Source: Abyssogena phaseoliformis symbiont OG214
GTDB lineage: Bacteria; Pseudomonadota; Gammaproteobacteria; PS1; Pseudothioglobaceae
Direction of reading: 5' to 3'
Length of the DNA: 64,000 nucleotides
Assembly: GCF_016592595.1 (NCBI RefSeq)
Contig: NZ_AP012977.1
Span: 496,001-560,000, forward strand
The position numbers and the translations under genes were made by a program. This document shows positions 10,325 through 21,182 of the stretch, in pieces (the first letter of the stretch is position 1; each line of letters opens with the position of its first letter). Below the pieces are notes generated by a model that saw nothing but the letters and a program-made list of their open reading frames with translations, was not told the DNA's origin and ran no database searches.

Positions 10325-11404
10325 GAATCACGTTCTCCGTTGTCTTGATACTGATACTTAATTGAAAATAAAATATTTTTAGTAATTTTTCCATCGTCAA
10401 ATAACGCTTGCGCATGTGAAGATTTACTAAAACCAAAGTCTTTGTATTCTTGCTTATCAAGCGGCAATAATTCTCTAACATCAACAAGTCTGCCATTAGT
10501 AGCTGGCACTAAGTTTTGGTGCACAACACAATTTTTATGTGATAACAATGATAGTACCGCTTTTTTTTACTTTCTGGAAAGTTGTTAAATTTAGACGATA
10601 ACACTTTGATGAATGAGCAAGTGTCGTTTGTGTGTGCTGTTGAATAAACTAGATGTCCGTTGCTGCTTAGATCAATTACACCATCAAATCCCTTGATTCT
10701 CTGATTAATATAATCCTAGATTTTCGTCCTAATGCATTTCTAGTTGCCTTAACAAAGTTTGGTAGGTGTGTTGGAATCTCGCTTTGACTAATAGTGCCGA
10801 GTGCTTTTGGAATGCTATCATATAAATATTCAATTGGCGTCTCATAAGACAAGAAGCGCTCTTTTTCATTTTGTAATTTATGCCTTAAAACAGCAGATAG
10901 TAGTGCGGATTTTACAGAGCCAGTTGGCCCCTAGAACAAAAAACAATACCTGCTTTATGTTTATTTGATACCAAAGAATTTGAAAACTCACTCTCAACCT
11001 TTAAATCTTCTAAGCTTGACGGTATTTCTGATAAAATTCTTAGGATTAATTCAAAACCTTATGTTGTTGCCATTGAGTAGTACAGTAGTTGTGTTTACTC
11101 GGAAACGGATAGATTTAGACTTATCCACTTTAACAGAGTAAGAAAAATCAAGAGCTTTAGCTTGAGACAATGGCGCTGTGGCAGATGAGATATAAATATC
11201 ATTCAGATAAGCACTTAATTCTGTATCAACAATAGGCTTACTGACATTGTCAATAACAACTTCATCATGATACGAAAAGCTAATATGATGCCCTGACTTG
11301 AAAATAATATCAGACGCACCTTTATCTGAGGCAGAAATAAGTATGTTGTCCAGTATTTCTTTATCATAGTAAGAATGGTGGCTATCAATAAATTTCATTT
11401 CCAC
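10321..11404 (-). pseudogene. dotB: DotB (R64 TraJ) secretion ATPase, broken and Walker-mutated
   Basis: The PilT-like N-domain is intact at 11404-11051 (LDNILISASDKGASDIIFKSG). Further segments carry GPTGSVKSALL (Walker A, with Val in place of the usual Gly before Lys), SYETPIEYL, FVKATRNALGRKSRIIL, HLVYSTAHTND and a C-terminal KYQYQDNGERDS. The Walker A segment is preceded in frame by TAG, and several frameshifts separate the parts. DotB hexamers power type IVB secretion from the cytoplasm. The start overlaps the dotC end by 20 bp. Family is secure; the enzyme is dead. Confidence 0.85.
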
Positions 11405-12060
11405 CCTCCATTTTCTTTAGTCTATTTAGATATTTCTCAATATCAAAATTAGGTTCGGACAATAAAAATAGCTCGTCTCCAATTCTAAGTTCGTTTTCTT
11501 TAACAATGTATTCCTTTTTATTCGAGGTAATTTTGATCGGCTGTATCAACCCCTGATCTTGTAAAATATAAAACAACAGAAAGCCTTTAAAATCCCTGTC
11601 CAACTCTGCAAAATAACTTTTTAAGCCGTTCTCTATAAAACTAAGCCCTTTTTGATATCCGCTTTCTATATTGTTGTGCCAATGAAACAGTTCTTCCTTA
11701 TTTAAAGGTGTGCTTGCAGAGTTAATATAGTTGTCAAGGTTTATCGTTGTATCACCTTGGCTGGTTAGAAAGTAGTAGAAGTAGTTGCGCTAAGAATAGT
11801 TGCTTGTCACCACTTTAGCGGCTTTTACTTTTTTAAAGACAAATCTAGTGCTTCTAAGTATGTTGTCACCTTTCCTTAGTAGCGAATTTTGTAAATAATC
11901 GATTACTGGCGGTAAATTTTTTTGTTTAAAAATAAGCTTTTGTATAGGGTAAAGCTTATCAAGCTTCTGGGTTTGATCTCTCGATCGGAGAAAATACCTC
12001 TTATTGCCTTTTTAGATTCAACTATAGTAATTTTTACGCCAAGTAATTGTGCTTTTTTCT
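11385..12060 (-). pseudogene. dotC: DotC (R64 TraI) outer-membrane lipoprotein, broken
   Basis: Reading frames between 12060 and 11385 give the DotC signature pieces NLPPVIDYLQNSLL, a TAG within NYS-RNYFYYFL, then PLNKEELFHWHNNIESGYQKG and AELDRDFKGFLLFYIL, ending at NRLKKMEGGNEIY. DotC proteins share PPVI near the N-terminus, an EE...W region and a RDF.G..Y segment. DotC helps assemble DotH into the outer-membrane complex. The N-terminal signal and lipobox are lost in degenerate sequence overlapping the previous gene. Confidence 0.65.
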
Positions 12061-12704
12061 AGTCTTGAATAGCGACTCAAAAAATGATTCTTGGATTAAA
12101 AAAGATAGAATAATAGACTTATCTTTATCTTTATCTTTAACCTTAATATTTATATTTGGATACTCCTCATCTATTCTTACCAAAAGTCTCATTGGGGTTT
12201 CATGAGGTTTGGACTTAAATCGGTATAAAGAATAATTCGATGAGTTTTGATTGATTAGAGAAAAATCAAAACCAATATTTGTTGCGATGGATTCAACAGC
12301 TTTGCTAATTGTTGCTTTTTGTTGATACTAAAACCATCGGCAGCGTAATTGGTGTTATAAATTGAATAGTTTGCAATTGTTTCTATTCTGCTTGCAAATA
12401 AACAGTCTTTGACTGTTACATTACGATGAATCTCTTTTTTAGAATAATAATAGTCAACCTTATTTGTGATACAGGTTTCAAAGACTTTAGGGTGATAATT
12501 GAAGGCTGTTATTGCCTGTAAAGAGTTGGCTGATGTTTCTAATGATTGAGCATCAATCATTCTTTTGATTTTTTCAATATGTTGATTTAGATTTTTTTTT
12601 GGAATTTGTATGCGGGCGTTATCATTACTATGTATTTCATTTGATACACAGCCGGAAGTCAGCATGGCAGAAAAAATCAAAAGCGGTAATAAATAATTTG
12701 TCAT
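12034..12704 (-). pseudogene. Lipoprotein at the traH position, frameshifted
   Basis: ATG at 12704 begins a clear lipoprotein signal (LLPLLIFSAMLTSGC, lipobox TSGC). The frame holds to 12255, then shifts to give VESIATNIGFDFSLINQN and VRIDEEYPNINIKVKDKDKD down to a TAA at 12034-12036. A run of AAAGAT hexanucleotides encodes the KDKDKD tract. It is the first gene of the minus-strand transfer block, where R64 has traH. The sequence itself is not one I can name. Confidence 0.45.
12119..12142. repeat. Short (TTATCT) hexanucleotide tract
   Basis: Three to four copies of cttatcttt-phased hexamers, encoding alternating Lys-Asp on the minus strand near the end of the lipoprotein gene. It is a second small example of hexamer slippage in this genome, the larger being at 48,021. 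Confidence 0.6.
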
Positions 12705-13041
12705 TTAGATTTTACAGGTTGGTAAAAAAATGATGCTCAATGGAATAATTATGTAACAATTATAATTTACATAAAAATAAAAGATAGCTAATAAAACTGT
12801 TATCAAAAAGCGTTATTCCTGACATAAATAAGCATCATCACTGATACTTAAGGAGTAACAGTAGAAGTTACCGTTACTCCTTAAGGGGTAACGGGGGGGG
12901 CAATGTAAATATAGAAATTTTTACATATATATTGAGCGTGCCCCCTGATAACAAATAATGAATAATGAATAAATGATAAATTAGAATTGGCCTCAAGAAA
13001 AAGTGCTAACAAACAAAAAAATAGGTTTCAAATAAAAAAAC
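12705..13041. promoter_or_regulatory. Divergent intergenic region with repeated AGGRGTAAC motif
   Basis: This region separates the minus-strand tra block from the plus-strand integrase. AGGAGTAAC occurs at 12851-12859, its complement GTTACTCCT at 12873-12881 and a variant GGGGTAAC at 12885-12892. Arms 12847-12859 and 12873-12885 pair perfectly over 13 bp. 12873-12892 is itself a 20-bp palindrome with one mismatch. A run of eight G follows at 12893-12900. This looks like a cluster of protein-binding half-sites, perhaps an operator, attachment core or transfer-related site. No coding frame is seen. Confidence 0.45.
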
Positions 13042-14065
13042 ATGCTAAAAACTGAAGGTAACACATATCTAAAAAAATATGAACAGCTATCAAAAAGGTT
13101 TTTAAAAGAAACTAAACAAGATAGCAAACAAAGCCTAGTTGTGTTTACTAATTGGCTGGTAGCACAAAAAGCCAAGTGGTCGCCACTAACTTGGCGACTT
13201 TATAAAAATGCTAGTATTTATTTACTGCGGCAGAATGAGATAAAAATACAAGCAAGGCGATTCAATTATTAAAAAATGAGTTATCAAACAATTTGGAGCA
13301 TCTATGCAAGTCAAAAGTTAAAGCGACGAGAGTGAGAGTCAACAAAGAACAGGATCGTTTCAATAATCATACCTCAAATAATAAATTTAAGAGCATTCCA
13401 GAAAAATCCAAAAAAAGTGTCTTTTTGGCATTCGATGCGATAAAGAAGAATAATCCTGAGTCTATGGCAGATTTTGCGAAAGAATGGATTGATGCAACTA
13501 TTGTTACTGGGTTAAGGCCGTCTGAATGGGAAAAGATGACGATCAAAGGTAATATGTCTGATTTTTATTATTCAGAAAACGAGTCAGAGGTGTTAAGAAT
13601 GGTTGTGCAAAATGCTAAATTTTCAGGTAATAGTGGCAGAATTCATGGAAAGACTAGAACGCTTATTATGAATCGACTTAGCCAAGCAGATATCATGACT
13701 ATTTTGGCTTTTCATAATAAATTACAAGATTTAATTGGGCAGTTCGGTAGTTTTGAGAAAGTAGCAAAATCAACCACCAACGTTCTACTTTCTGCAAACA
13801 AAAAAGCACTAGCCTTGTCATCAAAATACATAACGCTTTACTCTGCAAGACATCAGTTTGTATCGAACAGGAAAGCAAATGGGTGAAGACTCGATATCTT
13901 TAGCTGCAATTTTGGGGCACGGGTCAATAGCTACCGCCTAAAACACCTAATAGTAGAAAGAATTCTGGCAGTGGTAGTATGATTATTGCTTCAGAGCAAG
14001 ATATTCAAAAAGTAATTAAAAACACTAAGCCAAATATTATTAAAAAATTACAAGAGAGTTTATAA
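13042..14065 (+). pseudogene. Tyrosine recombinase (integrase), broken
   Basis: The N-terminal part (13042-13272) is an SAM-like core-binding region. The catalytic part (13293-13886) shows TGLRPSEW, containing the first catalytic Arg, and YSARHQFVSNRKANG, where HxxR is replaced by a RHQF variant seen in a subgroup of plasmid and phage integrases. A frameshift at about 13,870 leads to GEDSISLAAILGHGSIATA then TAA. The nucleophilic Tyr is not recognisable. The C-terminus (QKVIKNTKPNIIKKLQESL) ends at 14065. It would have catalysed integration of the element. It sits beside dotO rather than at the element edge, which suggests rearrangement. Confidence 0.7.
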
Positions 14066-14068
14066 ATT

Positions 14069-16976
14069 ATGAGTAGCAAAATAGAATCATTTATATATAA
14101 AGCGCATTATATTTTTAATAAAATTCAAGGCTCTTTATCTGGAAACAATAAAACAGATTTATGTGATATCAATAACATTGTTAATGAGTACACTTTATTA
14201 CACAAAGGGTTGTCGTTATCAAGCGTGATAAGCATTAAGGGAATTATTGATGATGAGTTGGGTAATCAACTAATCAATAGTTTTGCCGATGCAATGGAAA
14301 ACCATATCACTAGTGGTGTTGATATAAAAATATGCTTTTCAATTAATAACAATTCTCCAGAAGTGTTAAGTAAAAATATTGAAAAAATGAAAGAAAATAA
14401 TAGGACTCTTGATTTAGGTCTAGGCCAGTCCATTGACGCTCTTGATAAAAAACTAAAAAAACACATAAACAATCAAAAAATATTTATCATAATTTACACA
14501 CATCAAAACTCGATACCAAAAGGGCAGTATAAAAATTACAACAAAAAGCCAACGAATGGCTCAGAGTATTATGGTGAGCAAGGTATAAATGAGCAATTAC
14601 ACCTGATTAGTCCGATATACCTGCAAAAACATACTACTAATTGTGAGGCATTTTTAGAATCTATTGGTCAGCATACTTCTGCTGAAATAATTCCGGCATT
14701 AAAAGCATTGTAAACCATTCGATCTTCGTTTTCAAATCACAAAATAAGCAACTGGGCTCCAAGAACGTATAGCGACACTCATTCAACAACCTTTCTTAAT
14801 GACATTGAGAATAAAGCTCTGTTTATTAATGATGCTAGTCTTTTTATGCCACCACCTTTGGCAACCAAAACCATACCAAAAGTGCAGTGTGTTAAAAACG
14901 AAAATGGATACTTATTATAAGACTGGTCATTATTTTTGGGATAGATTAGAGGTGTTAAATTTCCCAAGCAAAAAAACGAATTTTAATAATCTTGCTAATT
15001 TTATTATCAAAAATAAGATATCAGTTAATATCAGTTTTGATATATCAAGCGACGGTTTCAGAAAATTCATGAATCGCTAAAGCAAAGAACCGCCCAGTTT
15101 TTATCAGTGGGTAGCAAAGAAAACAAGTGCATGTCTAATGTTTTGAAAAATGCGCACGAGATAAGCAAGCTTTTTGCGTTGTAATGCAACATTGCCATTA
15201 TTAGTGATAGTAGTGAAAAAATACTCAACGATAAAATTTCATTAGAGAGCCACATTCAAGGGTGGGGCGGAGCAATATCAACATTGCCAGGGGGTTGGGT
15301 GCGCTACTAACTATTTGCAGTGCGACTGGACCAATAAAGGAAAGTTTTGCACCAAAAGCCTGTGCATTAGCCAGAGAAATTACAAAAATACCATATTCAA
15401 GTGGTAATATACTCCTTAGACTCGAAAATGGACAGTTGTACCCATATTCAACAAAAACTATTAGGAAAACTGGAGCTACTGTACTCTACGGACCGCTAGG
15501 CACTTTAAAATCAGTAGTCATGGGGCAAATAGTTAGGAGTGTTATTTACGATTCAGCTGAACATGGGTGTTGCCAAAAATCTCTTTCTTGGATATTGCCA
15601 AATCACCAAGCGGCATTATTCCTTTTTTGAAAAATTCAGTTAGCTCGGAAATGCAAGACGATGTTAGCTGTTCTAAACTAGAAATGAGCTCAAACGATAA
15701 TAAAATCAATCCTTTTGACACCATCTTAGGGTTAAGAGTTCCATAAGGCAGCCAATTACAGTCGCTTGTGTTGTTGCTGTCATTAATGTGTGTTGATTCG
15801 CATGTGTATCGATAAAGAGTATAAAACAACAAAAGACGACCAGTCTCCAAAGAAATACAGCAGAAATACAAACTATGATATCGACAGCACTCTGGATAAG
15901 TTTAATGACACAATAGACCGACATACAAGCTGGTGGGAAGTTGTTGATATACTATTTAATAATGGATACATCGGCCTTTCTGAAAAGGCGCAAACCTTGG
16001 CAGTACCAATACTAGCAGATATTATTGCCGAAACGTATTCGGAAGATGTAAAAGAAATGTACACCCTAACAACATCCTCGGGTGAAGATATTATTAAATT
16101 TACAGCAAGAAAGTTATCCGAAGCATCAGGCGGCTATCCAATTTTAACAAGCCAAAGTGCCATTTCATCACAATCTAGGGTATCCTACACCAATCTAAAT
16201 AATATTTGCGCCTTCCAGTGATCCAAGGCAAACTGGCATTATGTATTTACTTGCAAGAGCATTTATGGTTAAAGATTGGACAATAGACTTGGAAAGTTTA
16301 AAGTCTGTATTGCCACAACATTATATCAACTACTATGAGAGTAAAGTTAGAGCGGAAATCGGAATACCAAAAGTTTTGTTTTATGATGAGCTTCATAGGA
16401 CGAAAGGACTTGCATCAATTTTAGAGAAGATTGAATTAGATATTAGAGAGGGTCTAAAATATTCATGGTTTGTCGTGCTGGCATTGCAAAGAGTACAAGA
16501 TTTTACCGATACTATTCTTGATTTAACCTCAACGGCCTTTATTCTTGGCGCTGGTCAAAAAGAAAGCTCAGTTCAAGAAACACAAAAGACTTTTGGGCTA
16601 AGTAACAGTAGTATGAATTTGGTTAAAAACCTAAAGCGTCCTAACGCTAATGGTGCCGAAATGCTGTTATGGCTTAATATGGGGGAAGAAAAGTTCATTC
16701 AAAAAGTTATCTCAACATTACCAACTCCAAATTTATGGATGTTTACCTCTGACGATACAGAGGCCAGAATCAGAGATACACTTCATAAAAAGTTTGGGAG
16801 TTGGTAAGACGATCGAAGTATTATCAATCTTATATCCTACGGTCAAGTTAAGCAAAGAGCTTGAAGCTAAGAAAAGAGAGCTTAGCGAAAAGGACCAAGA
16901 TATATCCTTAGTCACCTCTCTGGTAATTGATGATATTATAAATAAGATTGAGAATATGGATATGAGCAATAGCTAG
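14069..16976 (+). pseudogene. dotO: DotO/IcmB (R64 TraU) VirB4-like ATPase, broken
   Basis: The intact N-domain (14069-14713) reads like IcmB: a short N-terminus, LSLSSVISIKGI, and LGLGQSIDALDKKLKKHI. Later frames carry NWAPRTYSDTH, a degenerate Walker A YGPLGTLKSVVMG (Leu where Gly is expected before Lys), TSWWEVVDILFNNGYI, a Walker B IPKVLFYDELHRT and a C-terminal ending at 16976. About six frame breaks occur. DotO is the VirB4-like energy-supplying ATPase. In R64 it lies between traT and traV; here it stands alone on the opposite strand, 1.4 kb beyond the start of the main block. Confidence 0.85.
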
Positions 16977-17019
16977 AGTTTCGCAGATTGTCACACTTCG
17001 GCGCTAACCTAATAATATA

Positions 17020-17060
17020 TGCCATATATAGTATATTATTTGATATAATGTGCCATATAT
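17020..17060 (+). promoter_or_regulatory. Direct repeats TGCCATATAT upstream of hipA1
   Basis: TGCCATATAT occurs at 17020-17029 and again at 17051-17060, 31 bp apart, about three helical turns. They lie in the leader of hipA1 in an otherwise AT-rich promoter-like stretch. HipB proteins repress their operons by binding such repeats, so these are candidate operators. Confidence 0.45.
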
Positions 17061-17077
17061 CATTATTTTTTTTAAAA

Positions 17078-18250
17078 ATGAATCCGAAAATATATTAAGT
17101 TTTTATTAACAATACCAATATTGGGCTGATTGAGTTTAAAGAAGTTCGCGCCAAAGAAATAGTATCTTTTTCTTTTTCTTATTCAAAATCTTTCTTGGAG
17201 TTTGTTGATTTTTTTAATATAGACCCTAACCTCTCCAAAACAAGTGATAGGCAGTACTCCTTGAATCGCGCGCTCTTTGGGTTTTTAGAGGACTGCTCTC
17301 CAGACAGATGGGGTAAAGAGGGTGTTAAAACACAACCTTAAAAGAGTGCCAACAGTGTCTGAGTCAATATTTCTTATTGCAGACGATGGGGCTGTTCGTT
17401 TTTTTGACGAACAAACCTATGAATTTGTTGCTAAAAATAGTGAAATCCCCCTATTTGTTCATATAAGTGAGTTACTAGAGGATGCCCACTTGGTAAGTAA
17501 CAATATTATCAGTCAGGTTTTGCATGGCAAACTTGAAGGTTCTTTAGGCGGTGTAAGGCTAAAAGCTATATTAATGAATAACAATCAACTAAAAATAGCA
17601 AAATTCCCTAGTGAAAATGATGTTGAGGCTTGGGTGGAGGCTACACTTTTAAATCTTTCTAAGTTAGTAAACATAAAAACACCCAAAGCAAAACTATTAA
17701 AAGTAGAAAACGTTAAGCATAGTATTTTATCGATCGATCGTTTTGATAGGATTAATAATGAAAGAGTTTATTATCTATCTGCCATGAGTGCATTAAATTA
17801 TTGTGATGGTAATACTGAGGGTTCATCTTATATGGAAATAGCAGATTTTATTGCCACCGAAGGAGAAATAGAGGATGCCCAGGAGTTGTGGAAAAGAATG
17901 GTCTTTAATGTCATTATTCATAATAAAGACGATTACTTACGTAATCACGGCTTTTAAGAATTAAAAACAAATGGAGATTATCTCCGATTTTTGACTTAAA
18001 CCCAAATACAAACAAAGTAGAGCACGAGTTGAGCATTGATGGTAATCAAAGTCCTGACTTAGATTTGGCTGTTGGATTGTCTGAGTTTTTTTATGTCGAC
18101 AAAGTTCAAGCTAAAGCTGATGTCAATGAAATACAACAAATCATTAATAAAAATTGTGGAAAAATAGCTTTACAAAATAAAATATCGCAAAAAGAAATTA
18201 ACGTAGCGCTTGAAAGCCTGGGAATTGAAAATCACAAAACTAAAAAATAA
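17078..18250 (+). pseudogene. hipA: HipA-family Ser/Thr kinase toxin, copy 1, broken
   Basis: ATG at 17078 gives MNPKIY, TAA, then VFINNTNIGLIEFKEVRA in the same frame. CSPDRWGK is a HipA N-domain signature. A frameshift near 17,315 leads to the main part (FLIADDGAVRFF, LSIDRFDRINN), and another near 17,957 to HNKDDYLRNHGF, the catalytic loop (NKDDH-type with Tyr for His), then DLNPNTNKVEHELSIDGNQSP. HipA kinases inactivate glutamyl-tRNA synthetase or similar targets. The gene precedes its antitoxin, the same order as in the second pair at 33.4 kb. It is inactive as it stands. Confidence 0.8.
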
Positions 18251-18260
18251 GGATGTAGCT

Positions 18261-18539
18261 ATGCGTAGTAAAGTACATAAACTATTACCATTTAGCTTAA
18301 AACGTAAGGTTGATTTAATTGGGACAAATATTAAACTAGCACGTAAAAAACGTAAGTGGACGATAGGGAATACAGCTAAAAGATGTCAAATATCTGTGCA
18401 AACATATAGAAGGGTAGAAAATAGCGACTCTACAGTATCTTTTGCTGCTTATGCAATGGTGCTATATATATTAGGTATGGCTAATGATTTAGACAAACTA
18501 GCTGCGCCAGAGTTTGATCAAACTCTGGCAACTACTTAA
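18261..18539 (+). CDS. hipB: HipB-like XRE-family antitoxin, copy 1
   Basis: ATG at 18261 follows an AAGGA site 10 bp after the hipA1 stop. A longer frame from 18210 would overlap hipA1, so 18261 is preferred. The helix-turn-helix is clear: LIGTNIKLARKKRKWTIGNT then AKRCQISVQTYRRVEN. The N-terminus is basic. HipB proteins neutralise HipA and repress the operon through palindromic or repeated operators. It is intact although the toxin is broken, and could be retained as a regulator or anti-addiction protein. Confidence 0.75.
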   Translation: MRSKVHKLLPFSLKRKVDLIGTNIKLARKKRKWTIGNTAKRCQISVQTYRRVENSDSTVSFAAYAMVLYILGMANDLDKLAAPEFDQTLATT

Positions 18540-18633
18540 TTGAAGATGCTTTACTTAAAGTTAATAAACAAAAGTAAAATACAAGAGTAGTGATATATAG
18601 TTGCCTTTTTAAATTAAATTTATATAAATAATT

Positions 18634-20025
18634 ATGGAAAAAATGAAAAAAGATAGTTTTTTAATTGTAGGCTCTGGTGGCCGAGAGTGTGCTTTTGCAT
18701 TAAAATTGTTTGAAGATACAATACTCCATGCTTTTGTAAGTCATAAAAATCCCGCCATCATTGAGTGCGTTGAAAAATCGGGTGGAAAATATATTGTTGG
18801 CAATGTTAATAATGCAAAAGACGTGGCAAGCTTTGCAAAGGAAAATAATATAGATTATGCCTTTGTTAGTGCCGATGATCCACTGTCAAATGGCGTGATT
18901 GATGAAATGCTGAACTACAACATTAAAGCTGTTGGTGGTACAAAAGCAGCAACAAAAATAGAGTGGGATAAGATCTATTCTATTGATATGATGCAAAAGG
19001 TTTGTCCAGGGTTTACACCTTACTATCAATCAATTGAAAATAAAAAGGATTTGCCTTCTGCTATTCAAATGTTTAAAGAAAAAGGAATGCAAATAGTAGT
19101 CAAGCCCCAAGGATTAACCGGTGGAAAGGGTGTTAAGGTTATGCCAGAGCATTTAAAAGACTATTCTGATTGTGTTAATTACGCCTCTGAACTTTTAGAC
19201 AAGTGCCCTAATGAAAAAGTCTTGTTGGTTGAGAAGCTAAAGGGTATTGAGTTTACTGTTATGGGTATTACTGATGGTGAAAATTTGGTAATGTCACCCG
19301 CAAGCTATGATTATCCTTTTAGATTTAAGAATGATTTAGGCGCTGGTACTGGTGGTATGGGTTGTTTTACCAATAATGAAAAGAAATTACCTTTTATGAA
19401 CAATAAAGATTTACAGGATTGTCAAGATATTATGCAAAAAATTATCGATGAAATGAGAAATGATGGGCTATCTTTTAGTGGCGTTCTTAATGGTGGTTTT
19501 TTCAAAACCAAAGAAGGTATTAAATTTATGGAGTTTAACGGTCGCTTTGGTGATCCAGAGGGGTTGAATATTCTAACTATTCTAGAAAGTTCTTTTGCCG
19601 ACTTAATAAGAGATATGTGGCACAAAACACTTTCAGAAAACAAGGTTAGTTTTATCAAAAAGGCATCTGTTATTAAATATCTTGTAGCAAAAGAATATCC
19701 ACAAGAAAGCGCCAAAGCAACAGTTTTTACTATGGATAAAGAGGCTATTAATGAGTTGGGGGTTAATATATTCTTTGCATCCTCCATTAAAACATCAGAC
19801 AATCAATACCAAACACTTAAAAAATCAAGGGCTATTGCAATTGGCGCTATTGCAGATAAGATAGAAGAAGCTGGAGATTTAGTTAATCAAGCTATTGAGA
19901 GGTTTGTTCATACTGATCTTGAATACAGGAGTGATATTGGTTCTAAAGAAAATCTGGATAAACTTTTAAACTATGATTTTAAAAATAAACCTAAGAATCG
20001 AGCTAAGCCTTTATCGAAAATGTAG
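18634..20025 (+). CDS. purD: Phosphoribosylamine-glycine ligase (GAR synthetase) homologue
   Basis: Intact 463 residues, catalysing ATP-dependent joining of glycine to phosphoribosylamine in purine synthesis if it keeps the family activity. The N-domain has LIVGSGGRECAFALKL. The ATP-grasp part shows VVKPQGLTGGKGVKVM, the PurD signature GAGTGGMGCFTNNE and the metal-binding end KFMEFNGRFGDPEGLN, followed by the C-terminal domain. It is slightly longer than typical bacterial PurD (about 420-430). It lies 95 bp after hipB1 in the decayed element and is followed by a 12-bp hairpin. An undamaged metabolic gene here suggests selection. Cell metabolism probably relies on another purD elsewhere, but that cannot be seen. 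Confidence 0.85.
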   Translation: MEKMKKDSFLIVGSGGRECAFALKLFEDTILHAFVSHKNPAIIECVEKSGGKYIVGNVNNAKDVASFAKENNIDYAFVSADDPLSNGVIDEMLNYNIKAVGGTKAATKIEWDKIYSIDMMQKVCPGFTPYYQSIENKKDLPSAIQMFKEKGMQIVVKPQGLTGGKGVKVMPEHLKDYSDCVNYASELLDKCPNEKVLLVEKLKGIEFTVMGITDGENLVMSPASYDYPFRFKNDLGAGTGGMGCFTNNEKKLPFMNNKDLQDCQDIMQKIIDEMRNDGLSFSGVLNGGFFKTKEGIKFMEFNGRFGDPEGLNILTILESSFADLIRDMWHKTLSENKVSFIKKASVIKYLVAKEYPQESAKATVFTMDKEAINELGVNIFFASSIKTSDNQYQTLKKSRAIAIGAIADKIEEAGDLVNQAIERFVHTDLEYRSDIGSKENLDKLLNYDFKNKPKNRAKPLSKM

Positions 20026-20386
20026 AGTTGTAACATGTACAAGATAACTTTTGAGTAATATCTAGTCCTTTACTCAGTTGTTTGTGTATTTCGTATAGTT
20101 ATGTGTATAGTTTAACGTAACTATACACATTAAAAATCTAATTATCGCATCTGGCTTCTTTTTACTATACCAAGACTACTGCCACTTATTTGATTTAATT
20201 TTTGCTGTTACTTAATATCGTCAAGCAAATACACTCTTACATATTGTAAGTGCAGCGTCAGTCGTATCAAACTCTTTAAATATTGAAACATCAGTGCTGT
20301 TAATGCGCATTTGACAAATCAACCAAAGCTTTACTAGAATTTTTAGATCTTAGCACCTTTAAGGCACTTAGAACTGGCACACTAAA
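20026..20386. terminator. Intergenic region with 12-bp hairpin after purD
   Basis: ATGTGTATAGTT at 20101-20112 pairs exactly with 20119-20130 around a 6-nt loop, followed by TAAAAATC, so it may terminate purD transcription or serve as an operator. The remaining 250 bases hold no convincing gene. A short minus-strand frame near 20300-20380 could be a degraded continuation of the upstream convergent gene. Confidence 0.4.
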
Positions 20387-20860
20387 TTATAGGAAATTAA
20401 TATCAATCAGCTCCTTCGCTCTGTTTAAATAGAGATCCAAGCTGTTATTATCCGTGTATTCGCCAATGGTATCTTTTAGCACACCACTGTTAAATTTATT
20501 TTTTTGATCTATAAAGTCGTGATCTTTGATTAATTTTTCAAAAAGCAGTGCTGATTTAATTACGTGTATTTTCTGCTTACTAGTCTTGCAGTTTTCATTA
20601 TCTAGATTTATTGCACACACTATCGCTTTGGCGTAGTTGTTGAGTTTTGATAATTCTTCTGCTTTGTGAGAATGGCAAATATTTATCTTAAACATTAAAT
20701 TCTCTATATTGCCCTTTTCTTCAAATTCTTTTAGAACATTTTTTAACTTGGCAGATCCTGCCTTGTCAACGCCACCAAGACTTTCTATTAATTGCTTTAC
20801 AGTGTAAACCGAGTTCAGGCTCGTGTTTGGCTTTAAGTTTGTTGTTATTGCGACACTCAT
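20387..20860 (-). CDS. Hypothetical protein, 157 residues
   Basis: Intact and helical in character, beginning MSVAITTNLKPNTSLNSVYT, with SLGGVDKAGSAKLKNVLKEF and a C-terminal LYLNRAKELIDINFL. There is no signal peptide, membrane helix or motif I recognise. It is convergent with purD and divergent from the phage-like Ash/BRO genes. The AT-rich region upstream (20861-21060) carries an 11-bp inverted repeat that could be its operator. Confidence 0.5.
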   Translation of the reverse strand: MSVAITTNLKPNTSLNSVYTVKQLIESLGGVDKAGSAKLKNVLKEFEEKGNIENLMFKINICHSHKAEELSKLNNYAKAIVCAINLDNENCKTSKQKIHVIKSALLFEKLIKDHDFIDQKNKFNSGVLKDTIGEYTDNNSLDLYLNRAKELIDINFL

Positions 20861-20959
20861 TTATTATCAAAAGTAATTTTATTAAGGTCTATTATAAATG
20901 ACGCTATGACACACATATAATATAATTGTTATATATCCGATTAAGCTTTAGTTAGTTTA

Positions 20960-21000
20960 TAATATATCAATAACATTAGAATAATATTGTTGATATATTA
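20960..21000. promoter_or_regulatory. Inverted repeat TAATATATCAA with 19-bp gap
   Basis: TAATATATCAA at 20960-20970 and its exact complement TTGATATATTA at 20990-21000 lie in the divergent promoter region between the minus-strand hypothetical gene and the Ash/BRO unit. The spacing of half-site centres (30 bp) suits a regulator dimer pair. Confidence 0.45.
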
Positions 21001-21182
21001 TTTTTATAAAAGCTTTTTAAGCTACTTAATTTATGTTTAAAAAAACATTAAGGATTTGATAAATAAAATGTTTAAGCGTACACTCACAACTGCTAATGCA
21101 AAATCATTAGTCGGGATTAGTATCCTGAGAATCTACTGGAGTAATAAAACGTTGATTCGAGCGTTTTTTTATACAACAGTTT

